A stretch of 64,000 nucleotides of DNA from Candidatus Tectimicrobiota bacterium (GCA_016192455.1 JACPUC010000003.1:186001-250000); one strand, 5' to 3'. Counted from the stretch's first letter, positions 16,495-25,549 are shown. A program made the numbers and translations. Notes: a model not told the origin generated them from the letters alone.

Positions 16495-16990
16495 GAGATG
16501 CGGCCCGCCGGCGGCGCAAGCCTGCGCCCCTGCCCTGTTCTCGTGCGCGCTCCATGGCGCGCTCACAGGGGCACGACGGCCACGGCAAGCCGCTGGCTGG
16601 GAAGTGGGGCTCCTTGCCGACGGCGACGGGGGCTGCAAGGAGCATGTCCGAGGATTTGTTTACCGGCGCATTGTGCTAAGTTGGACCCCTGATGTCAACG
16701 TGAATTCATCTTACGGCGCGACGCCGTTGCCGGAACGACGTCGAACGTTCCGGGGTGCGCCTCAGTTCGTCGAAGAGGAGAACCGTGGGTGAGCACCGCT
16801 GGTAGGGGCGGTTCGCGAACCGCCCCTACGAGATGATCCGCGTGCAACCGTGGTTCCCATCGCTGTCGCGTCCATCGGCGGTCTTGATGCATCGCAGAGG
16901 CGCGGAGGTCATGTTCGAGGCAGGTCAACCAGAAGAGGCCTTTTTCTATCCACATCGCTTCAAGGTCATCGAGAGCCTGGAACGTCTAGC
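16495..16990. other. Intergenic interval with a palindrome copy
   Basis: Between trpB2 and the toxin-antitoxin-like cluster. The only recognised element is the palindrome at 16802-16829, listed separately. The short frames crossing it are produced by the repeat itself. A weak inverted repeat with ACGTCGAACGTTCCGG is seen near 16735-16755. Confidence 0.5.
16802..16829. repeat. 28-base perfect palindrome, type copy
   Basis: GTAGGGGCGGTTCG on the left reads identically on the other strand, so the whole 28 bases equal their own reverse complement. The same sequence recurs at 20892-20912 (partial), 25791-25816, 26815-26840, 29340-29367, 30653-30680, 38687-38714 and 41539-41563. It is always intergenic and often inside the larger composite repeat. 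Confidence 0.95.
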
Positions 16991-17173
16991 TTACTTGAGC
17001 CATCTCGCCATCCGCCGCCGGGCCTCTTCCTGGCTGATCAGCTCACCACGGTCCGCTTGGCGAAGGCCTCTCTCAATCTTGAAGAAGAGGTAGAGCCGGT
17101 CGATGGCGTCCTCGACGCTCGCGTCGTCCGGTAGCTTTTCGATTGCCTTCAAGATCTGCTGCTTGGTTTCCAC
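16991..17173 (-). CDS. Small antitoxin-like protein
   Basis: 60 residues: a helical N-terminus (KQQILKAIEKLPDDASVEDAIDRLYLFFKIERGL), then the acidic/basic tail ISQEEARRRMARWLK. This is the pattern of short RelB/Phd-like antitoxins normally followed by a RelE/ParE toxin. Here no toxin is recognisable downstream at 16500-16990, so it looks orphaned. The start lies three bases after the stop of the upstream gene at 17177, so it is the last gene of the cluster that begins at 18233. Confidence 0.6.
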   Translation of the reverse strand: METKQQILKAIEKLPDDASVEDAIDRLYLFFKIERGLRQADRGELISQEEARRRMARWLK

Positions 17174-17176
17174 GCC

Positions 17177-17584
17177 TTACCCTCCAATCAACGTTTCAAC
17201 GGCATCGTACCATAAGCTCTCTGCAAGACCAATCCCGCCGACCGGAATGACACAACGCGGGGGCGGCGCGTAGAGACGCGATTTCATAACCAGACCGGGA
17301 AAAGTTGTTCGCCTTTGTCTGTCGATCTTCAACTTCTTGAACTCGTCTTGAGAGCATCTGGGATCAATCATAATCTGGTCGATGAATGTAGCAGGATCAA
17401 TTCCATAGCGGAAAAGGTCGTTGCCCTTTTTTTGTTCTCGCCATACAGCAGCCGGACTTCCCGCTCGTGGCTGAACGCCCGCCGCGCGCGAAACCGACAG
17501 GCCAAACTCGTCGTGAATCTCGGCGCGGACAAAAGCACCTAGGCAGGAAGGCTTCATGCCGATTTTTGCCGATTCTCCACTCAT
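17177..17584 (-). CDS. Chimeric protein: HigA-like start joined to an unrecognised segment
   Basis: 135 residues. Residues 10-36 (from MKPSCLGAFVRAEIH to LSVSRAA) match the opening of HigA-type XRE antitoxins (MKP..G.F.R.E...GLSV..AA). The expected helix-turn-helix continuation is missing; from ~40 on the sequence is unrelated, including YGIDPATFIDQIM and FKKLKIDRQRRTTFPGLVMKSRLYAPP. The ATG at 17584 overlaps the preceding antitoxin stop by ATGA. Either a higA truncated by a frameshift or deletion near 17460 and fused to a downstream frame, or a decayed gene. The tail is not assigned. Confidence 0.45.
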   Translation of the reverse strand: MSGESAKIGMKPSCLGAFVRAEIHDEFGLSVSRAAGVQPRAGSPAAVWREQKKGNDLFRYGIDPATFIDQIMIDPRCSQDEFKKLKIDRQRRTTFPGLVMKSRLYAPPPRCVIPVGGIGLAESLWYDAVETLIGG

Positions 17585-17907
17585 CGGCGGGCCGGACGGA
17601 CTTCCAGCCGCACGCCTTCCTTCTTCTGGAGATAGGCCACGATGTCGAACAGGTTACGGGCCTGCGGATTGCCCTTCGGGCCAAGCATGCCCATGAGGCT
17701 CTTCGGCGATTTGTGCATGGCCGCGCCAAGTTCTTCGAATCCGACCGTCGCGTTGATATAGTCACGCAAGACGGTCTTGCCGGTTTCCACGTCGCCGGCA
17801 AGAAAGCTTTCGACGCCTTCGCGGAGAAGCGCCTTGCGAAAAGCGGCGTCACGCTGAGCGCGCGCCCGAATCGTTTCCTTGAAATCGCGGGTCAATGCCA
17901 TCGTCAT
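17581..17907 (-). CDS. Antitoxin, putative addiction-module antidote (DNA-binding)
   Basis: 108 residues. TRDFKETIRARAQRDAAFRKALLREGVESFLAGDVETGKTVLRDYINATVGF and SPKSLMGMLGPKGNPQARNLF are the helix-turn-helix of the antidote family paired with HigB-like/Gp49-like killers. It ends ARR. ATG at 17907 overlaps the toxin stop by ATGA, and the order toxin then antitoxin is that of higBA-type loci. It should bind the toxin and repress the operon through the palindrome at 18237-18262. Confidence 0.85.
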   Translation of the reverse strand: MTMALTRDFKETIRARAQRDAAFRKALLREGVESFLAGDVETGKTVLRDYINATVGFEELGAAMHKSPKSLMGMLGPKGNPQARNLFDIVAYLQKKEGVRLEVRPARR

Positions 17908-18233
17908 GGCTCCTGCTTCTTGCGTCGTCGGTAGTCCTGCCAGTAAGTCCGGGCCGCATCGATGTCTCTCTGCTGCCGCTTTTTCGTGCCGCCGCCGAGC
18001 AAGATCACAAGACGGTCGCCGTCCTTGCCAAAATACACCCGCCAGCCAGGGCCGAAGTCGATCCGGCATTCAAGGACGCCGCCCCCAACGCCCTTGATGG
18101 TGGAGAAGTTGCCTTGCCCCATCCGGGTAACAGCCACCGCAACCTTCGCCGCTGCCCGCGCGCTAAGGCTATCGAACCATTTCTCGTAGGGGCTGGCGCC
18201 TTTCTGGTCGAGATACTCCCGGACTTCGATCAT
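17904..18233 (-). CDS. RelE/HigB-type toxin, addiction module killer
   Basis: 109 residues. YEKWFDSLSARAAAKVAVAVTRMGQGNFSTIKGVGGGVLECRIDFGPGWRVYFGKDG... is the RelE-fold killer family: central strands, the GWRVYF strand, and a basic C-terminal tail (TKKRQQRDI, RRRKKQEP). These toxins cleave mRNA on the ribosome. ATG at 18233 lies only about six bases after a probable -10, so the message may be leaderless. First gene of the cluster ending at 16991. Confidence 0.88.
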   Translation of the reverse strand: MIEVREYLDQKGASPYEKWFDSLSARAAAKVAVAVTRMGQGNFSTIKGVGGGVLECRIDFGPGWRVYFGKDGDRLVILLGGGTKKRQQRDIDAARTYWQDYRRRKKQEP

Positions 18234-18236
18234 CTA

Positions 18237-18266
18237 CAATAGTACCATATATGTTACTATTGTCAA
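18237..18266 (-). promoter_or_regulatory. Promoter and palindromic operator of the toxin-antitoxin cluster
   Basis: Reading leftward, TTGACA (18266-18261) is followed after 16 bases by TACTAT (18244-18239). The interval 18237-18262 is a near-perfect palindrome (CAATAGTA...TACTATTG with an ATATAT centre) overlying the promoter, as expected for an autoregulated antitoxin. The transcript would begin within a base or so of the toxin's ATG. Confidence 0.7.
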
Positions 18267-18436
18267 CCCTGCGGGGACAGAGGTGCTGTACCGTTTTGTG
18301 GGGAGAGATCGCGGGCGGGCAGGAGGTGAAAGCGGTCTTTGAGGAGGAGCGGCCGGGTCGGCGGTGAAGAGCCTGTTGGAGCGGCTGAGGCTGGAGGCGC
18401 CGCGCGGCGGTGGCGAACAGCCACGCGGGGCCCGCG

Positions 18437-18970
18437 CTACGCCTCCTCGCTCTCGTCGTACTCTTCACCCAAATCGGGGTACTGTGGCGGGCTTTCGCCG
18501 ACGCGCTGGGTGATGCGTGGATACTTGCCGGCCGGGGCTACCTCGTCCACCGCCACCACGTTGACCTGGTGCCACCAATCATCACCGAAGTCGAACCAGT
18601 AGGCGAACGCCGACGCGATCTCGATCCCCAGGGAGCCGATCGTGGTGTGATTGGCGTTTTCCTCCCCCTCGTCCCTGCCGAACGCCGGCGACATGGCCAT
18701 CGGCGGCAGGAATCGCCGCACTTTCCCTGACCCCTCTTCAAGGCGAAACTCGTAGAGGTGCTCGTCCATGCGATCAAAGGCCGCGAAGATGGCGCGATGA
18801 AGCTGGTCCAGGGTCTGGTCGCCGCGCATCTGGATCGTGCGCGACACCACCGGGTTGCGCGCCGCGAATTCTTCCGTGATCAGGCCGCTGGTGAGGACGA
18901 CCTCGAGGGTGAAGAGCCGATTGTCCTGAGTGCCGGTCGCCTTCCTATTCTTCTGGGCTTTGCGCTTCAC
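18437..18970 (-). CDS. Plasmid pRiA4b ORF-3 family protein
   Basis: 177 residues from a GTG at 18970 with GGAAGG upstream; the open frame goes further to 19147 but that part is repetitive. TLDQLHRAIFAAFDRMDEHLYEFRL is the family's signature helix and strand. FAYWFDFGDDWWHQVNVV gives the conserved YDFGD-type segment, followed by an acidic tail (DLGEEYDESEEA). The family is widespread on chromosomes and plasmids with no established activity. It stands alone between the toxin-antitoxin cluster and a divergent ubiD gene. Confidence 0.85.
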   Translation of the reverse strand: MKRKAQKNRKATGTQDNRLFTLEVVLTSGLITEEFAARNPVVSRTIQMRGDQTLDQLHRAIFAAFDRMDEHLYEFRLEEGSGKVRRFLPPMAMSPAFGRDEGEENANHTTIGSLGIEIASAFAYWFDFGDDWWHQVNVVAVDEVAPAGKYPRITQRVGESPPQYPDLGEEYDESEEA

Positions 18971-19403
18971 AACCCAAACCTTCCACGACAGCCGCCGTTC
19001 GGTGTTGCGCTTGCGCGGCCCCTCTCCGGCGCCGCGCCTGAGCCATGGCGGAGCAGGAGGGAGTGTAGCGCATTTTCGCTGCAAGCACCACCGGAACGAG
19101 CACGGCGCTTGCGCCGGCGCATTCCGTGGCGATAGTCCCCCGCTCATTGGTCGAGAAGGCCGCGCAACCGTTCCCTGGCGAGAGAGAAGGCGCGAGGGTG
19201 AGGAGCGATTTCACTTGCTCGGCTGTCGGCATGGCGCGATCCCCCCCGTCCTACCCGGCAGACCCGGCCCACGCTTGATCACCACGCGGCATTGCGCTAT
19301 GACGTACGCACGCTCCCCTGCGGTGGAGAAGGCGGCGCCTCTCCCCGCGGCGCCTGGCGATCGAGTGCCACGCACCCCAGCGACGACACGGAAAGGGCAG
19401 CCC
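18971..19403. other. Divergent intergenic region
   Basis: Separates a leftward gene from the rightward ubiD gene at 19404. A leftward frame from 19232 starts MPTAEQVKSLL, like the first residues of a longer cytoplasmic protein, but continues as low-complexity sequence; it could be a gene-start remnant. Nothing else is supported. Confidence 0.35.
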
Positions 19404-20801
19404 ATGGCAACGACGGCATCGACCCAGACCCCCGACCTGAGCTTCCGCGAGGCGCTGCGCCGCCTCGATGCGGCGGGCCTCCTGCTGAAGGTGGAGGATG
19501 AGGTCGACACCGACCTCGAGGTCACGGGCATCATGTTCACGCAGCCGGAGCGGGCCATGCTCTTCCAGCGCGTGCGGGGCTACGGCATGCAGATGATCGG
19601 CAACTTCATGGGCAGCGAGGAGAACGTCCTGGCCATCTACCAGAAGGACGTCTCCGAGGTGCGCCGCTACATCGCCGAGGGGCTGGGATCGCCGATGCCG
19701 CCGACGCGCGTCGCCTCCGGCCCGGTGCAGGAGGTCGTGCACGACAACCCCGACCTGCTCGAGCACCTGCCGCTGCCGAAGTACGCCCCGCAAGACGGCG
19801 GGCGCTACATCTCCGCCGGCGTCGTCATCGCCAAGGACGCCGAGACCGGCGTCTACAACGCCTCGTTCCACCGCTTCATGCACGTCGAGCGCAACCGCCT
19901 CCTTATCCGGCTCGACTTCGGGCGCCACCTGCGCGCCCTGTGGGAGCGGGCCAAGGCGAAAGGGGAGCCGCTGCCGATCGCCATCGTCCTGGGGCCGGAC
20001 ATCGGCACGCTCTACGCCGCCGCCATCATGGGGGCGCAGCTCCCCTTGGAGATGGACGAGTACCACGTCGCTTCCGGCATCCGCCGCAAGCCGGTCGAGC
20101 TCATCGACTGCCGCACCGTGCCGCTGCAGGTGCCGGCCGACGCCGAGGTAGTCATGGAGGGCTATATCTCACCCACGGAGGAGATGCAGGAGGGGCCGTT
20201 CCTCGACTTCACCACCCTCTACTCGGAAGTCGAGCCGGCGCCGGTGGTGACGATCACCTGCCTCTACCACCGCAAGAACCCGATCTGGCACGTCATCATG
20301 ACCAACGAGGCGCCGCTCTTCCGCAAGCACCTCCTCGAGGGGGCGATTCTCAAGGCGGTGAAGGCGGCGGCGCCCTGCGTCACCGACGTGGTCCTGACCG
20401 CCGGCGGCCTCTACCGCTTTCACCTCCACATCGCCGTGCGCAAGCGCAGCGCCGCCGACGAGGGCTACCAGCGCAACGCCATCTACGCCGCCATCACCGC
20501 CCTGAAGGACCTCGACCTGATCATCGTCGTCGATGACGACATCGACATCCGCAATTGGACCGACGTGGAGTGGGCCCTGGCCATGCGCTGGGACGCCTCG
20601 CGGGGCATCATCCTTCTGCCGGCCTCGCGGGGGCACGAGATCGCGCCGATCTCCGAGGCGGGCGTGCGCGCCAAGGTCGGCATCGACGCCACCCTCCCCT
20701 TCGGTTTCACCAAGCGCCACAAGCGCATCCCCATCCCGCCGGCCGACCTCAGCCGCTACCGCACCAGCCTGGCGCCGGGGTTCTCGCCTTCCAGCTCATA
20801 A
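19404..20801 (+). CDS. UbiD-family decarboxylase (second of three)
   Basis: 465 residues from an ATG at 19404 preceded by AAAGGGC; the frame's long 5' extension is not coding in character. Arg segment: VYNASFHRFMHVERNR. Glu segment: EMQEGPFLDFTTLY, followed by TCLYHRKNPIWHVIM. The C-terminal IDATLPFGFTKRHKRIPIPP is the conserved UbiD tail. Would require prFMN and act as a reversible non-oxidative decarboxylase. Only distantly similar to the other two UbiD proteins here, so it is not a recent duplicate. Followed by a composite repeat, not by a partner gene. Confidence 0.88.
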   Translation: MATTASTQTPDLSFREALRRLDAAGLLLKVEDEVDTDLEVTGIMFTQPERAMLFQRVRGYGMQMIGNFMGSEENVLAIYQKDVSEVRRYIAEGLGSPMPPTRVASGPVQEVVHDNPDLLEHLPLPKYAPQDGGRYISAGVVIAKDAETGVYNASFHRFMHVERNRLLIRLDFGRHLRALWERAKAKGEPLPIAIVLGPDIGTLYAAAIMGAQLPLEMDEYHVASGIRRKPVELIDCRTVPLQVPADAEVVMEGYISPTEEMQEGPFLDFTTLYSEVEPAPVVTITCLYHRKNPIWHVIMTNEAPLFRKHLLEGAILKAVKAAAPCVTDVVLTAGGLYRFHLHIAVRKRSAADEGYQRNAIYAAITALKDLDLIIVVDDDIDIRNWTDVEWALAMRWDASRGIILLPASRGHEIAPISEAGVRAKVGIDATLPFGFTKRHKRIPIPPADLSRYRTSLAPGFSPSSS

Positions 20802-21005
20802 GTTCTCTCTATAATTTCAACACCTTCCTCGTGCTCGGTAAAAGGGGGATTTTTGTGGGGGACCCTTGCTCCCCCCACACCCCCATCCCATAGGGGCGGT
20901 TCGCGAACCGCCCTGGCAAGGCGGGGTGCGCCTGCCGGCCGGCAGGCAGGCGAGGGGGCAAGGCTCCCTCGCGGATTGATACGATTAAATTTAAGAAACA
21001 GCATA
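20797..21005. repeat. Composite repeat copy A1
   Basis: Begins at the 3' end of the ubiD gene. Left module TAATTTCAACACCTTCCTCG, then GTGGGGGACCCTTGCTCCCC, the palindrome (20892-20912, partly lost on its right arm), an inserted CTGCCGGCCGGCAG palindrome, then GCGAGGGGGCAAGGCTCCCTCGC. The right end ATTAAATTTAAGAAACAGCATA matches other copies. Its left terminus is degraded. Confidence 0.8.
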
Positions 21006-21071
21006 GATAAGAAGGGCCGGGATTCCTGCGCGGACCGCCAGCAGGGCGCGATCCGAGCCGCCGTCCGCGCC

Positions 21072-21518
21072 TCAGCGGGCAACGGGCACGGCGGTCGGCG
21101 GGTGCGCGAAGTGCCGGATCGAGTCGCGCACCTCGTCGGGGATGTCGCGCGCGCCGATCTTCCCCCCCTCGGTGCTGACGCAGATGCGCTGCAGCCAGCC
21201 CTTGGCGACGAGCTCCCGCGTGTCGCCGCGATAGACCTCGTGCACCAGGTAGTAGGTCTTCTCGCGCAGGTCCTCGAGGCGCGACTCCACCCGCAGAACC
21301 TCGTCATAGGAGGCCGTGGCGAACACCTCCCAGTGCACGCCCAGGCAGACGTAAGCCATCTTGTACTTCTCGCGGAAGATGCGTTTGCTCCCTTTCTCGG
21401 TGCGGAACAGCTCCTCCTCTCCCTGTTGGAAGAAGACGTTGACAGCGCCGTAGTAGAGCTGTCCCGTCTCGTCGCAGTCGTGTTTCGAGACGCGCATCGT
21501 GATCGTCGATGTTTCCAT
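21072..21518 (-). CDS. Acyl-CoA thioesterase, 4-hydroxybenzoyl-CoA/YbgC type hotdog
   Basis: 148 residues. METSTITMRVSKHDCDETGQLYYGAVNVFFQQGEE contains the hotdog active-site Asp (D..G..Y) and the following helix; the middle has MAYVCLGVHWEVF and the later strand ETYYLVHEVY. This matches the YbgC/4HBT thioesterases that hydrolyse acyl-CoA or aromatic-CoA esters. ATG at 21518 has GAGGT seven bases upstream; upstream extension is low complexity. It faces the composite repeat A1 and diverges from the sdh operon. Fits recycling of CoA esters made by the ligases in the window. Confidence 0.8.
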   Translation of the reverse strand: METSTITMRVSKHDCDETGQLYYGAVNVFFQQGEEELFRTEKGSKRIFREKYKMAYVCLGVHWEVFATASYDEVLRVESRLEDLREKTYYLVHEVYRGDTRELVAKGWLQRICVSTEGGKIGARDIPDEVRDSIRHFAHPPTAVPVAR

Positions 21519-22032
21519 CCTTGGGACCTCGGCAAAGCGTGAGAAGCGCGCGGCGCGTCCGTCCTCGGCGCGGACGTGACGTGCCTGACCGACGCGACGG
21601 GCGCCACGGCGGCGCCGCTCGCCGCACGCAGTGGTCGCCGCCGCGCTGAGCCGGACGCCTGGCCACGCGGCGCCTCTGGCTCTCGAAGTCCGGCGTCCGG
21701 CGCCGTCATGGCCTCTTCCTTCTAGCTGTCGCGGAGCCACACGTCAAGCCTCCTGCCCGCTCTGCCGGCGCGCTCCCGTCCGCCGGCGCGGATTCGCTCT
21801 GGAATCTAGCTGCGCAATTTTGTACAGTTGTTATACTGCCAAACGTATACGGCGGACGCGGCTCCGGCGGCAAGGCGACAAGCGTCGTGGGTCGCTGTCG
21901 CGTCCCGCCGCAACGCCGCGGAATGGATGCGGCAGCCTGGAGCGTGCCAGGCGACGGCGTTCGAGAGGACCATGGTGGACAGGAGTGCGCTGATCAGTCG
22001 GGAGGCTGGATAGCGGGGCCGGGGAGGGAATC
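21519..22032. other. Divergent intergenic region upstream of the sdh operon
   Basis: GC-rich apart from an AT patch at 21810-21855 (TTGTACAGTTGTTATACTG, then CGTATACG), which contains -10-like TATACT and a small inverted repeat GTATA/TATAC. It could carry the sdh promoter, although no well-spaced -35 was found. No gene seen. Confidence 0.4.
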
Positions 22033-23709
22033 ATGCCGCGACATGAGGTCGTCGTCGTTGGCGGGGGCGTGGCGGGCATGCGGGCGGCGCTGGCGGCGGG
22101 GCGGCAGGGGCGCGGCGTGGCCCTCATCTCGAAGACGCAGCCGCTGCGCAGCCATTCGGTGACGGCGCAAGACGGGATCAATGCAGCGCTGCGGCAGGGC
22201 GATTCCTGGGACGCCCACGCGCTTGACACCATCGCGGCGGGCGAGCATCTCTGCGACCAGGACGCCGTGGAGGCGCTCTGCCAGGGAGCGGAGGCCGCCG
22301 TCTTCGAGCTCGATCACTGGGGCGTGCCGTTCCACCGCAACGCCGAGGGCAAGCTGGACACCCGGCAGCTCGCCGCCGCGGCCGCTCCGCGCGCCTGCTA
22401 CGTGGGCGACCTGACGGGACACAGCATCCTCACCGTCCTCTACGAGCAGCTCCTGAAGCAGGGCATCCCCACCTACGACGAATTCCACGTCACCTCGCTC
22501 ATCCTCCAGGATGGCGCCTGCCGCGGCGTCCTCGCCCTGGAGCTGGCGACGGGCGCGCTGCACGCCTTCGAAGCCGGCGCCGTCGTCCTGGCCAGCGGCG
22601 GGTTTGGGCGCGCTTACGCCGGCAGCGCCGCCTCGGAGTATTGCAGCGGCGACGGGCCGGCGCTCGCCTATGCCGGCGGCGCCGCGCTCCGCGACATGGA
22701 GATGATCCAGTTCCACCCCTGCGGGCTGAAGGGGCGCCCGCTGGCCGTGGGGGAAGCCGTGTTCGGCCTTGGCGCGCAGCTCAAGAACGCCGCCGGCGAC
22801 CGCTTCCTGGAGCGCAGCGAGCCCGAGCGCCGGGAGCTGGCGCCGCGTCACCTCAGCGCCCGGGCCGCGGCCGAGGAGATTGCCGCCGGTCGCGGCGAGG
22901 CGGGCTGCGTCTTCCTCGACGCCACCGGCCTCGAGGCCGCGCTCGTGGAGCGTCATCTCGCCAAGACCCGCGAGCTGACGAAGACCCTCCTGGGTCTCGA
23001 TCTGCACAAAGATCGCCTGCCGGTCGCCCCCATCATGTATCGCTCGATGGGCGGCGTGGCGGTGAGCCTCGACGGCGCGACGGAGATTTCCGGCCTCTTC
23101 GCCGCCGGCGAGTGCGCCAGCATCAACGTGCACGGCGCAAGCTGCCTGGGGGGCAACACTCTGTTGAGCTGCCTCGTCTTCGGCAGCCGGGCGGGCGCCG
23201 CCGCCGCGGCCCACGCCGGCTCGCAGCCGGCCTCCGGCCCTCTGCCGGCCAGCCTGGCGCAGGATGAGGAGCGCCGCCTGCTGGCGATCCTCGCCCGCCC
23301 CGCCAACCACGACCGCCCGGCAGCCGTCCGCCAGGAGTTGGGGCGCCTGCTGCAGGCGAAGGCGGGGATCGTCCGCGATGCCGGCGGGCTGGCCGAGGCG
23401 CGCCGGGCGATCGCCGGCTTGCGCGAACGCTACGACAGGATGGGCCTGCGGGCGAAGAACCGCGCCTTCAACTTCGACCTCACGGCGCACCTCGACCTTG
23501 GCAACCTCCTCGTCGTCGGGGAGGCCATCGTGGCGGCGGCGGCCTGCCGCGAGGAGAGCCGCGGCTGTCACTGCCGCAGTGATTTCCCCGCCCGCGATGA
23601 TGACGCATGGCTGAAGCACACCCTCGTGAAGCTCGACGCCGGGACCCCCAGCGTGACCAGCCGGCCGGTTACGGTGACCCGTTGGCGCGCCGAGAGGAGG
23701 ACCTTGTGA
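22033..23709 (+). CDS. sdhA: Succinate dehydrogenase/fumarate reductase flavoprotein subunit
   Basis: 558 residues. [19 protein letters not shown] is the FAD-binding Rossmann motif. [14 protein letters not shown] contains the Ser-His-Ser region where FAD attaches covalently through His in classical enzymes. [17 protein letters not shown] and [20 protein letters not shown] are the active-site Arg and dicarboxylate segments. Slightly short of E. coli SdhA. ATG at 22033 follows GGGAGGGAATC. First gene of a three-gene operon with overlapping ends. Cytoplasmic face of the membrane complex, oxidising succinate or reducing fumarate. Confidence 0.88.
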   Translation: MPRHEVVVVGGGVAGMRAALAAGRQGRGVALISKTQPLRSHSVTAQDGINAALRQGDSWDAHALDTIAAGEHLCDQDAVEALCQGAEAAVFELDHWGVPFHRNAEGKLDTRQLAAAAAPRACYVGDLTGHSILTVLYEQLLKQGIPTYDEFHVTSLILQDGACRGVLALELATGALHAFEAGAVVLASGGFGRAYAGSAASEYCSGDGPALAYAGGAALRDMEMIQFHPCGLKGRPLAVGEAVFGLGAQLKNAAGDRFLERSEPERRELAPRHLSARAAAEEIAAGRGEAGCVFLDATGLEAALVERHLAKTRELTKTLLGLDLHKDRLPVAPIMYRSMGGVAVSLDGATEISGLFAAGECASINVHGASCLGGNTLLSCLVFGSRAGAAAAAHAGSQPASGPLPASLAQDEERRLLAILARPANHDRPAAVRQELGRLLQAKAGIVRDAGGLAEARRAIAGLRERYDRMGLRAKNRAFNFDLTAHLDLGNLLVVGEAIVAAAACREESRGCHCRSDFPARDDDAWLKHTLVKLDAGTPSVTSRPVTVTRWRAERRTL

Positions 23710-24674
23710 TGCAGGTGACGTTCAACGTATCTCGCTCTGCCGCGGCGGGCAACGGCGCCGCCGGCGCCGCCGTCTCCACCTACGAGGTGGAGCTTGCCGA
23801 GGCGGCCACGGTCCTCGATGGGCTGCTGAAAATCCGCGATGAGCAGGACGGCTCGCTGGCGTTCCGCTCCTCCTGCGATCGCGGGCTGTGCGGCGGCTGC
23901 GCCATGCGCATCAACAAGAAAGGCCGCCTCGCCTGCGTCCTCCCGGTGCGCAGCATCTCGAAGAACAACATCGTCAACGTGGAACCGGTGCGCTGCGCCC
24001 CCGTGGCCCAGGATGTGCGGCTCGACATGGAGCGCTTTCACTGGCGGAAGATGAAGAAGGTGCAGCCCTGGCTGAGCCCGCGGCAGACGCCGTCGCGGGA
24101 GCACCTCCTGCGCGACGAGGAGCTGGAGGAGACGCGCGCGGCGATGCGCTGCAACAACTGCGGCCTGTGCGACGAAGGCTGCACGGTCATCGTGGTGGAC
24201 TCCGAGTTCCTCGGCCCCGCGGCACTCACCAAAGGCTTCCGCTTCGCCAGCGACCCGCGCGACGGCGCGCGGCTGCAGCGGCTCCGCCAGCTCTCGGAAC
24301 CGGGGGGCGTCTGGGACTGCACCCACTGCTTCGAGGCCAACGGCCATTGCCCGCAGAACATCGCCCCCACCGACCGCATCTTTCAGATGCGGGACGAGGC
24401 CATCCTCAACGGCATCAAGTCGGGGATCACCAACCCGAAGGTGGCGCGCCACTATGACAGCTTCGCCAAGTCCGTGCGCCAGAGCGGCTGGCTGGATGAG
24501 ACGCGCCTCGCCATCGAGTCGGAGGGCTACGGCAACCTCAAGGGTCTCCTCAAGCTCCTTCCCACCGCCATCAAGGCGATGAAGCGCGGCAAGGCGCCGC
24601 TGCCCTACCTGCATGCCAAACGGCCGGGCGCCGAGCACATCACCCGCATCTTCGAGAAGGCAGAGGAAAAATGA
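23709..24674 (+). CDS. sdhB: Iron-sulfur subunit of SDH/FRD with HdrC-like second half
   Basis: 321 residues from an ATG at 23709 that shares one base with the sdhA stop (TGATG). SSCDRGLCGGCAMRINKKGRLAC holds the four Cys of the plant-type [2Fe-2S] cluster. CNNCGLCDEGC and CTHCFEANGHCP supply the further cluster ligands. The protein is longer than SdhB (about 240) and its tail (SIKSGITNPKV..., LPTAIKAMKRGKAPLPYL) is like HdrC. It passes electrons from the flavin toward the third subunit. Confidence 0.85.
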   Translation: MQVTFNVSRSAAAGNGAAGAAVSTYEVELAEAATVLDGLLKIRDEQDGSLAFRSSCDRGLCGGCAMRINKKGRLACVLPVRSISKNNIVNVEPVRCAPVAQDVRLDMERFHWRKMKKVQPWLSPRQTPSREHLLRDEELEETRAAMRCNNCGLCDEGCTVIVVDSEFLGPAALTKGFRFASDPRDGARLQRLRQLSEPGGVWDCTHCFEANGHCPQNIAPTDRIFQMRDEAILNGIKSGITNPKVARHYDSFAKSVRQSGWLDETRLAIESEGYGNLKGLLKLLPTAIKAMKRGKAPLPYLHAKRPGAEHITRIFEKAEEK

Positions 24675-25549
24675 CCATGCAGTATGCTTTCTACCCCGGC
24701 TGCGTCTCCAAGGGGGGCTGTCCGGAACTCTACCCCGCGGCCCTGAAGGTGTGCGAGCGCCTGGGGATCGACTTGGTGGAGATGACGGACGTGGGCTGCA
24801 CGGGCGCCGGCGTCCTTCCCGCCGAGATTTCGGACCCGATCAATGCCCGCACCTTTGCGCAGGCGGAGGCCCAGGGTCTGCCGATCATGACCATCTGCAG
24901 CACCTGCACGGGGGTGATGACGCAGGCCAACGCCCGCCTGCAGGAGGAGCGCTACCGCGAGGCTATCAACGCGGAGCACCTGGCCGAAGAGGGCTTGCGC
25001 TACCGCGGCGCCACGAAAGTGAAGCACCTCCTCTGGGTGCTCTTCGAGGATTACGGCTTGGAGAAGCTGAAGGAGCACCTCACCACCTCCCTCGAAGGGC
25101 TGCGCGTGGCGCCGTTCTACGGCTGCTACATCCGCCGTCCGTCCGACCTCATCACGAAGGACTTCAAGGGCCGCAAGGAGTACCTTGACGAGCTCATCGA
25201 GGCGCTGGGCGCCGAGGTGACCGAGTACAGCGGCAAAGGGAAATGCTGCGGCTTCCCCATCCTCACCTCGAACGAGCGCAACTCCCTGGCGATGGCCGGC
25301 AACCACACCCACGAGGCGAAGAGCAAGGGCGCGGACTGCATGGTGACGCCATGCCCCCTCTGCCACCTCAACCTGGACGGCAATCAGGACCGGGCCGGGG
25401 CGCAGAAAGGGGTGGAGATCGACCTGCCGGTGCTGCACCTGCCGCAGCTCCTCGGCCTCGCCATGGGGTTCAGCCCGGATGAGCTGCAGCTCCAGCGGCA
25501 CCTGGTGGATACCCGGCCGCTGCGCGAGAAGATGTCGGTGCTGGCCTGA
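24671..25549 (+). CDS. HdrB/SdhE-type CCG-domain subunit
   Basis: 292 residues from an ATG at 24671 overlapping the sdhB stop by ATGA. It has two cysteine-rich CCG domains: YPGCVSKGGCPELYP at the start, CSTCTGVMT in the first domain, and GKCCGFPILTSNE with TPCPLCHLNL in the second. These bind the noncubane [4Fe-4S] cluster of heterodisulfide reductase HdrB. Together with sdhA and sdhB this is the non-classical type E complex (as in archaea, some Epsilonproteobacteria and cyanobacteria). No membrane cytochrome b subunit is present. The acceptor is thiol or quinone; the sequence does not decide. Confidence 0.85.
   Translation: MTMQYAFYPGCVSKGGCPELYPAALKVCERLGIDLVEMTDVGCTGAGVLPAEISDPINARTFAQAEAQGLPIMTICSTCTGVMTQANARLQEERYREAINAEHLAEEGLRYRGATKVKHLLWVLFEDYGLEKLKEHLTTSLEGLRVAPFYGCYIRRPSDLITKDFKGRKEYLDELIEALGAEVTEYSGKGKCCGFPILTSNERNSLAMAGNHTHEAKSKGADCMVTPCPLCHLNLDGNQDRAGAQKGVEIDLPVLHLPQLLGLAMGFSPDELQLQRHLVDTRPLREKMSVLA

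Noticed and set aside
19000-19232. Leftward frame starting MPTAEQVKSLL
   Set aside because: Sequence beyond the first residues is low complexity and no homology is recognised; only the start looks gene-like.
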